DNA of 39,001 nt from Reticulitermes lucifugus (taxonomy: Eukaryota > Arthropoda > Insecta > Blattodea > Rhinotermitidae). Of this stretch, positions 30,211 through 39,001 are shown one piece after another. Under the pieces are notes generated by a model. It worked only from the letters and a program-made list of their open reading frames with translations. It did no database searches and was not told the origin of the DNA. The position numbers and the translations under genes were made by a program. The DNA is taken from contig JAKCWW010002169.1 in NCBI GenBank assembly GCA_026260175.1, forward strand, positions 21,815 through 60,815. The letters run 5' to 3'. The stretch's first letter is position 1. Each line of letters opens with the position of its first letter.

Positions 30211-31630
30211 GAGACTGAAACATGGAACTGCCGGAGTTCGGCGTGTTCTCCTATTGACGAGTTTCGACGGTGAATCCAAAACAAGTTCAGCAATCCACTA
30301 CTGAAGGATCCAATCCCTCGGGCGAATTCTCAAAGGTTTCTACATTGCACTACTCGCTAACAAAATTTATTTCAATAGTTAAATGGAGCATTGACCTCAG
30401 AAAACCTGTCTGCTCTCGGGGTAAAGAGAATTTATGACAGTTATGCAGAGCAATTTCACAGGTTATATAGTTTCATAATGCAAGCATCCACCTCTTCCTA
30501 CTTCGCCGAAAGCATAATCAAGGTGAAGGCCAATTAAATGACTCGTTCTTCTCTTTATTTTGTCCAGTATCGGCTCTGTGCTGTTATGGACGTGATTAAG
30601 ATGCGACTGTTCTGACAAGTTTCCTTAATTTCTTGCAAATTATGCAGGAAGAAACTCCGGTGTTTATTTCAGACGGAATAGTCCAAGATGCCGACCATGA
30701 ACACATGCCTAACTATTAAGGATGGTTCATCAGTTGCCGCCATCAAACAGAAAGCTAACGTACATTTTTGCACGACTAACACAGTTACTTTAAATTCTAA
30801 AGAATGAAAACTGTTCCTAAGATCTGTCACTATGGGGTGTTTCCGGACCCTACGTTAAGTGGCGCCTGTATTGCTGCCACTTAATAAGCTCGTGCTTCAG
30901 ACCTGTTTTTATTACTCACGACACGAAATTAAAAAGCACGACGTCGGAGTGGCCTGCACCGACCTACCTTGGAAACAAAGTTATGTGAAAATCGGTCAAA
31001 TGATTCAAACATTCAAAGGGAAATGCCCAGCCACCATGGTGAGCTCATAACCCCACTTTACTTCTTTATGAAAGGAAGCGGGGAAGGGGATAAGTGTATA
31101 AAAATAAAGAATAAATAAAAAACAAAAACAAATGGCTTTGTAAAACCGCAACAGAAGTATTCATAAAAATATTTAATCTTCTTCCGCCTGCCCATACACC
31201 AACACTTCTTTTCTGCTTACTGCAATTCGGTGAACCCACTCTTCCACCCACCAAACATTCCTCAACTGTGACCACGAACAGGATATACATAAATTGCAAC
31301 TTCACTGCAGCTCCAAAACATCTACTTAAACCGGTGAAACTATTTCCTTTCTAACTGACAAACTCCATGCAGCAAAGTTCTTCTTGTGAAACGAAGGTCC
31401 ATTACACCGTTCCTAAGAGCCAGCCCGTGAAAACTACCCCAAGAAACATGAATCCAATGGCTTTCTGTTGTATGTACAATAAAACCCTGCGCTATAATTC
31501 TGAGTGTACGAAATGCACGGCAATTAAAGTGTCAAGCTAGAAATCGCCAAAGGAGAATTATTAATTACCAGGGTTAGTGAAGTACATCTAAACTGAAAAC
31601 TAGGAACACCAGCACCTGATCAATGGTAAA
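30211..31630. other. Unannotated stretch
   Basis: I see no gene in 1.4 kb. An A-rich stretch lies near 31096-31130. The plus frame 30859-31050 and the minus frame 31066-31305 show no domain. Confidence 0.5.
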
Positions 31631-31635
31631 CTTGT

Positions 31636-31905
31636 CACGGTGCACGCTAGGAAGGCACTTGCGACAGTGGACGTATAGCTCCGAGCATTCTTAACCCCGA
31701 CACTATATGGAAGACAGTGGTCAGCTTCACGCACCGGCAATTTACACCGTGGAAAAAGCCCCGGGTATCCATAGAATAGGAGGCTAAGTGGGCCACAGAG
31801 CCGGTACGAACGCTTAGGAGAAGATTAATCTCTTACCCCTGCCAGGGAATCGAACTATGATCCCTCCGATTGTCCATACCCTACTCGACTAAGACATCCT
31901 GACTC
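31636..31905 (-). repeat. SINE copy, decayed, near full length
   Basis: Read on the minus strand a tRNA-like head (TCTTAGTCGAGTAGGGTATG with a B-box-like TAGTTCGATTCCCTGG) is followed by the same body blocks as 4606-4888: GGCCCACTTAGCCTCCTATT, ATGGATACCCGGGG and GTGAAGCTGACCACTGTC. Its body is closer to the 2758 fragment than to 4606, so at least two subfamilies are present. No flanking duplication was found. Confidence 0.65.
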
Positions 31906-32078
31906 ATCACATGATAAAGACGCAATCAAAATATGATATAACGTAACAAAAATAACATTTCACAACGCAAATCGGCTCACAGGAACTAATCTTATTGATT
32001 AGACAGTCATGGAAAAGTAATGCATGATATATGACGTTCGATAAGATTAAAATTATACTCATCACACTATTCCTAAGT
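31906..32078. other. Unannotated stretch
   Basis: AT-rich, with nothing recognisable. Confidence 0.5.
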
Positions 32079-32101
32079 CACATCAGTAAACAACTGATGT
32101 G
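32079..32101. repeat. Short hairpin beside the 63-bp duplication
   Basis: CACATCAGT (32079-32087) and ACTGATGTG (32093-32101) are exact inverted copies around a 5-nt loop, ending two bases before the first 63-bp repeat copy. Confidence 0.8.
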
Positions 32102-32103
32102 AG

Positions 32104-32166
32104 ATCAATAATAAGACCGACGAATGCACTATATTGACCAATTTTATTCTGGCCTATTTCCCCTCA
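32104..32166 (+). repeat. 63-bp direct repeat, copy 1
   Basis: It starts ATCAATAATAAGACCGACGA and ends TATTTCCCCTCA. It is identical to 32255-32317 over all 63 positions by direct reading. Confidence 0.9.
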
Positions 32167-32254
32167 CTTTCTTGATGTTGTGATGGAGATGTGTTGCTTT
32201 TGCCTGTTGGGCACTTATAAATTTCACTGTATTACCACCGTGCATTTTGTTTAA

Positions 32255-32317
32255 ATCAATAATAAGACCGACGAATGCACTATATTGACCAATTTTATTC
32301 TGGCCTATTTCCCCTCA
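32255..32317 (+). repeat. 63-bp direct repeat, copy 2
   Basis: An exact copy of 32104-32166, separated from it by 88 bp of unrelated sequence. A partial third similarity (CCAACGAATGCACTGCATTA) occurs near 32608. Confidence 0.9.
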
Positions 32318-34285
32318 AGTGAGTTCTCTCGCTATGAAATTAAGAAAGAAATGATAACTACAACATTACCCACCTACCTGAGACTAGGTCTCGCCATGAC
32401 GCCTCTTCCCTTAAGATTTGCTGATCAGTATTTTGTTTACACTTCTCATTTCCCCTATATGCTACTCTCAACACTCGTCGGATTCTCGTTTGCCACATTA
32501 CGAACGCAAAGAAAAGCCAGTGATGTGACTTCATATTTACCCCTCCCTCTCAACATATCCCAAGGCGTTCCGAGTATAACTCATTAAGTATACTTGGATT
32601 TCTAGTCCAACGAATGCACTGCATTATTACTGTTGTTCTTGTAGGTGCTGCTGTAGCTTCTAAATATCAATATAGTGCCCAGGTTAAGAATGCGCACGCC
32701 TGTATCTCCATTTCCCCACATGCCTAGGTACAGCGACTGTGCCTGCCTACTTCATTTTATTTCTGTGAAGAATTCATTTCTTACGGCAGACTCTGTACAC
32801 TACTACGTTAAATTTGTTGGTTGTAAACCGTAGCAAACCGATCTGCACTTAAATGGATGAATACTAGGTCAACACAAGTGGTCAGTGACTTCTGATACTA
32901 TATGCAAGCAAATACATGCTGTGTAATTTACGTTAAGGTCAATATTTGTGCACAACACTCAAAGCAATCACTGTAAAGGTACTCTGCTGCACTGCTATGT
33001 AACGGGTTATACCCAAGCGCACTATACGAGATGAGAACTGGTACTGTGTTGCGCCAGAAGACTTGGGCCTGCTGAAGAACATGGAGAGATTGCATCGACC
33101 AAAGACATTCCCCACCGCTTTCGGAACTCACAGGTAAACTGAAGTGCACACCCCATCACCGTACCCTATCATGCGTCAGTGAATTTCACTTCACAGCCTT
33201 CAAAATCTACAGGACAGCCACAATTTGTTGACATTACAAACATGCATAAATATACAACATAAAAATATCAAGATACAGACACTGTTCGCTGTGTTTCAAG
33301 GATCACCTCGAACAGTTTCAAGGCAGTCTAAAGTGCCACCAGTAGTGGCTGTACGAGAAAAACATAACTCAAAGGGGCAAATGGCGTCGCCGCAGTTAAA
33401 TAAAAACAGTGCGTTATGATACCGTGCGCACAAAATGTTACCGTTTGTAATACAGACAAGAACCGTCTGAGTACAGAATTTACTCCAGCTTGGAACGTAA
33501 TGCTTGCTACACGTCATCGCAAAAACACTGTCCCTTACTAAACGTACGGATGGTTGCAGAAATACGCAGGATATTTAATACTAATCACTATCAGTAATCC
33601 GGCAGCGATATTATACATGCATACCTACTTAATCTGTACCGAACACTCTCGCCTAAATAAACCACGAACGTGACAACCTCCCTTTTCCTTGCTGAAATTG
33701 CTTATCCAACCCACCGTACGCTCTTCAGCATGAAGAAAATGAGGCAGAAATGAAACACAGCATTACCAACAGAAAAATTGTACAGAAATGTGAGCTGGCT
33801 GATATTTTCCACTTGCGCATGCGCGCTACTCACTTATGCCTCAAGGTCGCGTTAATTCTGTGTACAGGCAGACAATACCTGCAGGACAGTACATTAGGCG
33901 CTGGTCGGCATAGCTCAAAGAGACAGTACGCAGGGCGGAGGAATGCTTTGCGTGACACAGTCCACAGTTTGTAAGGCTTTTAGTGCAGCCTGGGGATATC
34001 CATCCGTCATGCTAAGAGAACTTCAAATTCCGTGGACAACAGGGCAGAAAATTCTTCACCGTCGTTTAAAGTCCATGCATGCAAAGACCAGATAATTCAA
34101 GCATTGAAAATGGACGATCCGGCACATTGGAAATAATTGCTCTGAACATGCTCACACGAACAGGCAAGGGCAGGAGGAAATGAAATACAGAAATTCGTTG
34201 TGATGTTTCAAAAAACGGCACTCTTTCTTCATGTCGCTTGTACTTTTGCATTTTATGCACGTTTATAATGTACTGAAGAAATTAC
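32318..34285. other. Unannotated stretch
   Basis: I see no convincing gene in 2 kb. The frame ending at 33419 (plus) has a coding-like composition after a CAG/AAG-type acceptor, but nothing supports it further. Other frames are short. Confidence 0.45.
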
Positions 34286-34289
34286 GCTC

Positions 34290-34460
34290 AGCCTGTACTT
34301 TAATATTAACCTTCAGTCTACGCCTAGGTCCAAGCAAGCGATCTCCTCCCTTCAGGTTTTCTAAAATTCTGTCGACATTTCTCGTCATCCTCATGCATGC
34401 TAAATGTCCCAGCCACATCACACTCCTTGATCTAATTATCCTCAACCTATTGGTCGCGAT
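34290..34460 (-). mobile_element. LINE RT C-terminal fragment
   Basis: The minus-strand translation reads RIIRSRSVMWLGHLACMRMT, then RNVDRILENLKGGDRLLGPR and RRLKVNIKV in one open frame. This is a diverged RRMRWAGHVARMGE...[25 protein letters not shown]. It is unusual among the copies here in having no stop across the block, but too many conserved positions differ for it to be functional. Confidence 0.75.
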
Positions 34461-35870
34461 CCAAAACGTTGTCGAAAAAGACATTCTGGTGGGTTTCGAA
34501 CGTTTTATCGAAGCAACCAATCGTTCAAAAATAAGGATTAATTGATAAACGTGGGCGCCCATGAACAGAAGTTTAGTCAATACGATATTGCACTGACATA
34601 AACTGTTTATGCGGCGCAGTTGTTTCTACTTCATAACTTAAGTCACATGGCGATGGAGTGGCAAAATGACATACCTCCATGCACTTTCGATACTCCCTGT
34701 CATCCGCACCCACAGAGTTGCAATATACACAATGTATCTACAGTGCATCAGCTGTAACTGTGTGCCTAAAGGGCTCATATGAAGGAGTGTGTACCTTCTG
34801 TTTGAAATTACTTTGAAGGGGATAAAATGTAGACACAATTTCATTAAAAACTATTTTTTTTGTAATCGGACTCGTTATTTAATAGCCATACTTCATATTA
34901 TAATTTCGAAACTTTATTAAATTTTCATTTTCCTACGCATAGTGTCGCGGGTATGAGTTGCAAAACTGGGGTCGCTGTTGAAAAAACAATTTGAGAGTTA
35001 TTGGCCTAATATAACCAACATTAGGGTAACTATTACATCTCACAGACCGAAGTATCACAGATATCATTCACTTTGGACTGTCTGTTCAGCCAATTACCTT
35101 ACACTCCAATCATCGCAAGTCGCAGTGTTACTTGAATATCCGGTACAACAGTTTGCGGAACGAAGCACTGCAGTCCACGCCGTGCAAATGAAACCTAACG
35201 GTATGCTGTTACTAAAACGAGAATGGGAATGAATAAAATGAAATATTTTAATAATACCGTTACCTTTTTCGGACCAGTTTCATTTTCATGGTCAGCAGAA
35301 TGTTAAGCATTTAAATGTTCTAGCAAGACTTCTGTATACGAGTCAACACGGAAGTTTTATGAGTAGACAGGTCTAAACAAGTTTAGAATGTATTTACTGG
35401 CATCGCACCAAACACGAAGCGGTATAGGCGTTGACAATGCACGGCAAAGGAATGTTGAAGTCAAGACACAGCACGCACTGTCCATTCTGTAGCATTCTTA
35501 ATTGTCTTCAAAGCGCTACAAAGGTACTGCGGACCATTCTTTCTGTTGCCGGTAAATCTCGCTACTCTTTTTTATTCCTTTGAGTACACGACTGAATCAA
35601 AACAACTTCCGTGTATTTACAGATGCCAATCATGACCGCAAGCTCAAGAAATGTTCTGGACGATATATGCCTATTTAAATTGGCTGAAAGACAGAGAAAA
35701 TAAATATCGGTTGTCACATTCTTGTAGCTGAATATGGGAAAACCGCCTGCTTCAAGCTGTAATGCCTATGAACATCAAATTATACAATACAACAAGGCAA
35801 TTTCATGTTCCAATGAAAGTGACGTTAAATCAACGGAGTGAAGAGTGGCAACAAAAGACGACGAAAAACG
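34461..35870. other. Unannotated stretch
   Basis: I see no gene. The plus frame 34978-35232 has no known domain. Confidence 0.5.
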
Positions 35871-35877
35871 TCATAAA

Positions 35878-35990
35878 CCGCAGGTCCCATGGGGTACGGT
35901 TATCTAACACCGTAACAGCGGTCCGAATCCTGGTCGAAGATATACGTATGTCTTTGTCCTCTGCGTCTGTTGTCTTACGTCTTGCAACAC
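35878..35990 (+). repeat. Weak tRNA-like / SINE head
   Basis: GCAGGTCCCATGGGGTACGG followed by a B-box-like GCGGTCCGAATCCTGG has tRNA-like spacing, but the A box is poor. It could be an old SINE head or chance. Confidence 0.25.
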
Positions 35991-36149
35991 GACTGTCTCC
36001 CATCCAAGGAATCCTATAAAACGTGTAAGAATTGAGGTCTTTATTCAGTGTAAAGCAGCGGACTGGCTCTCTAACACACTGAAACATTAATTTAGTCCAA
36101 ATATTTTTACACAATTCAGTCCCCACCTCGCAGAAAACAAAGCCTATCA

Positions 36150-37460
36150 ATGATACAAACCAACAGGTTCATGCTTTTCAAGGAGATAAACGCTGTTTAA
36201 TGAGACTCATAATACGCTCTACACGTAAAGTTTCTTAAAGTGAAAGCAGATGGTACACATAGCTACCACTCTGCTTTGTAAGGAGTTCTATCGGTCCCAT
36301 CTTCAAGGGCCAAGCACAGTATTCACTGTGACGTTCAGTACAGTGTCGCAACAGTATTTTAATCATTCAAGCATTTATGTACATTAAAGTCCAGAAACAG
36401 AACGAGGAATCCGGCATAACGCAAATGAAAGCTGGATTACAAACGTCTTACTATCAGTTTTCACTTTCACAATTGACTGTACATCCAGTTCTGTTCTGTG
36501 TATAAAAGAATGACTAACTCTGATCACATCACCACACAAGAAGATAGTCAATAATCATATCGGACGTCTGATTACTGCACATCTAATCTTCTCTGATATA
36601 CTTGTGATATTATAAAATTAGCACGACTAATTCTTTAAACCGGGCTTGCTATTACAAAACTGACTTCACCAAAAAGCGGTATCGATGTGACTTTAAGGAC
36701 TGTATTACAACAGGGTCCACAAACACATCCACGATCCATCTCCCCCTTACTCTAACCCACAGTACTTTCAATTTACCTTAACCTGCCTTCAGTCATTCAA
36801 CAGACGCACTCATCTCCACGCGACGAAGGAACTAAGCAAAAAGTTCAAGCAGATCGGCAATCCAGTTACAAATATTCCCTAACGAACTCACTTAAAGACT
36901 TGTACAATGACCCTTGCAATGCCAAAAACGAGATATCTCCTTTATAACATTTTCTTCTGCGTGTTATGTGTTATTTATCAATTTCGGTTACGTGCCTCGA
37001 CTTTCATTCTTAGAACTCAGGAAACTAATCAATTTACGTTTTATTTTTGGTAACAGGCTTCAAATAAATATGCACAACTGAAGAAGATAGTTTTTCCCTC
37101 TAACACCTCGCATGGAAAACGCGAAGTATTAATAAATCACCTGATTTCTACGACATATAGCGTTCATTAAATCAGGACAATAAGACAAAAGTTAGTGTTC
37201 GTTCAGTTAGATATTTCGTGCCGCCGGAAGAGGACCACTTACCAGGCTGGTTGCGGTATTACAGGGGTTAACACACACACACAAAAATAGCTGGTCATTT
37301 CCGGAACATTATTTGTTAAGTACGCGTATACAGTGAAATTATAAACTTACTTTAAACTTAAAAAAAAATTCTATAGCTTTAATTAAAGTCAGCAGTGGCA
37401 CCGCAAGAAGTGCGTTAACGCACGTTTCACATCCAAACTGTTTGCTGTTGTTATTACCAT
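36150..37460. other. Unannotated stretch
   Basis: I see no gene. A short piece of the fold-back family lies at 36291-36313 and a small AC run near 37271-37284. Confidence 0.5.
36291..36313 (+). repeat. Short remnant of the fold-back family
   Basis: ATCGGTCCCATCTTCAAGGG followed by CCAAG matches the inner arm of the 25912-26120 element at nearly every position. It is isolated from the rest of the arm. Confidence 0.55.
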
Positions 37461-37469
37461 GCGTCTGTA

Positions 37470-37570
37470 TGGTGGCCGTTAGTTCAGTAATCTAAATCCC
37501 TTACAGCTAGCAGGCGGGCTATCCTAGCACATGGACTGGCCATGATGGCCCAATCGCATGACCAGGGGTG
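37470..37570 (+). repeat. Weak tRNA-like SINE head
   Basis: GGTGGCCGTTAGTTCAGTAA has a tRNA-like 5' end with an A-box-like TTAGTTCAGTAATC. No good B box follows at the expected spacing. Possibly a decayed SINE, or chance. Confidence 0.25.
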
Positions 37571-39001
37571 TAAAAATCTCTGGTGCCTAATATTTGTAGG
37601 TCCTCAGTATAGATCTTGCTTCCTGGCACCTACAATTTTGAAGCAGCTCATAAGACTTTTCGAAAATTTGTGGACCCCTGCGCAGGGCCACCAAGGGCAC
37701 CTGACCTAACTCCCTTGTACGTCTCGTCATGAGACTTCATGCAGGATTCCCTCTATGCTGAAGAGCACTGAAGCGCCAAACACTCGGATTAAATGAGCAA
37801 TACCGACAGTATTTCTGCATAACTGAGTCACCGCTGAGCATCTTCCTTGTTACGAAAAAAAACCCCGCAGATAATACTAGAAAAAATAACTTAAGGCACT
37901 TTATAATTTGTAGATGTGTCAGGGTTTGGCCGTCAATAAAACTCGAGCTGTGAAATATTAAATTTAATTTATGATCATCCTGTATTTTCACAACCCGCAG
38001 CATCGTGACAAATCAGATTCAACATCTGACAGTACTGCTATGTCATCATACGTTTACTTTCTATTTCACATCCACACGTTGCTGATGAACGGGCGAATAT
38101 TTCGTACTTACGAGAAGTTCTTTATAACAATAATATAAACAAAGCATCTCTCGATAACTGAGACATCTGGAGGAAATTGAAAAGGTACAGGGGAGGGGGA
38201 GTATGAACCTAAAGAACACACAACCACCACGACAATGAAACGTTGAGTCACAAATAAATTGTTGATGACTGAGATACTTACTGCACTGCACTCTACAGTC
38301 ACATGTGCCGTGTGACAAAAACAACTAAATATCACTTCGTGCGTTGCGCCTTACAAGTATGCATTATTTTTACGTAATTAGATTGTTGAAAGCTTTCTCG
38401 CCGTTCGGTTCAGAAATCCAATAAAAAATACGGAGAAGCACATTCAAAATCAAAAGAATGGGACATAATGGGGGTTTACTCCTAGTGCTTGAGAGGCTGA
38501 ACAGTCCTCAGCACCTTTCATAACACTGTAAGGTTCAATACTGTCTTCACAAGCGCTGGCCTGTGGGCTACATAAAACCAGCACAAAATCTTAACTGTTA
38601 CTTAAACAGACTTGGAATGATTTAAATGAGACAACATAAAAACAACGACTTGTGGCAACAATTTGCCTGTTGCGCACACAATGACACTCACTTTCCCAGC
38701 AGAATGAAAGTGAAATTGAATGCAAACATATATTAAAATTCTAGACGACACAACATACATTTCAAATGTCTTAAGTATTAGCAACTGGAAGCTGGAAAAC
38801 CCCACATTAACGCTTATCAATAAGGGGAAAAAACATTATGATACATATTTCCGGCTTTGGAGATACGCAAATCTGTAAGGTTTTGACGACACATCACATC
38901 TGAACTGATCAAATTTATGGACTTTTTCCATCATCCAATCATTCATTCATTCTGTAGTCTGTCTTACGACAGGTCCGTAGCCTCTTCCTAAGCGAGTTCT
39001 C
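37571..39001. other. Unannotated stretch to window end
   Basis: No recognisable gene. Overlapping minus frames (37737-38003, 38061-38335, 38602-38820) have no domain. A short ATTC run lies at 38937-38953. Confidence 0.5.

Noticed and set aside
33298..33416. Possible terminal exon on the plus strand (GSPRTVSRQSKVPPVVAVRE onward to a stop)
   Set aside because: The AAG acceptor is weak, no upstream exon with matching phase was found, and an opposite frame is open over the same bases.
1..39001. CRISPR array, bacterial operon or integrated virus
   Set aside because: There are no regularly spaced repeats, ribosome-binding patterns, long operonic frames, or capsid/polymerase reading frames; all large-scale features fit a decayed insect repeat landscape.

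Overview
The window looks like intron-rich or intergenic DNA from an insect, most likely a blattodean (cockroach or termite). It is AT-rich and holds no long uninterrupted reading frame. Its decayed transposable elements belong to families I recognise from blattodean genomes: tRNA-headed SINEs, the reverse-transcriptase tail of a LINE with the 'NAYRI..KPEG..GRPRRRWED' signature, and fold-back elements carrying 'TACCGACGTTTCGGGAC' and 'ATCGGTCCCATCTTCAAGG'. The assignment rests on recall of those families, not on a search. Nothing in the window looks bacterial, viral or CRISPR-like.

The best protein-coding evidence is one short internal exon on the minus strand (3937-4090). It has a good acceptor and donor and encodes 51 codons with an R-I-T-F (RVxF-type) PP1-docking motif followed by FEYPSE. 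This resembles the PP1-binding region of taperin/phostensin proteins. I found no second exon that clearly continues it, so the rest of the window may be its introns, flanks, or both. A second open stretch on the minus strand (1067-1339, exactly 91 codons between AG and GT) is a weak exon candidate of unknown family. Its phase does not join directly to the 3937-4090 exon.

The rest is mostly repeat debris. SINE-like copies are at 2758-2905, 4606-4888 (full length, 14-bp target-site duplication), 16395-16485, 21400-21670, 26515-26705 and 31636-31905, with weaker tRNA-like heads near 12981, 21293, 35880 and 37470. LINE 3'-end fragments are at 5560, 11885, 14165, 14950, 19520, 28485, 29170, 29880 and 34290, all on the minus strand. 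A Tc1/mariner-type deletion derivative with TA duplications lies at 7776-8311, and a hAT-like remnant at about 15319-15963. Fold-back elements are at 18311-18751, 24737-24899, 25912-26120 and 27330-27492, with single-arm pieces at 27929 and 36291.

The unexplained structures most worth a second look are two overlapping perfect palindromes (44 bp and 34 bp, sharing one base) at 29074-29150, a perfect 17-bp-arm hairpin at 13809-13844, and an exact 63-bp direct duplication at 32104-32166 and 32255-32317. I do not see a new multi-gene biological system. The long stretches between the listed features show only short, uninterpretable open frames.
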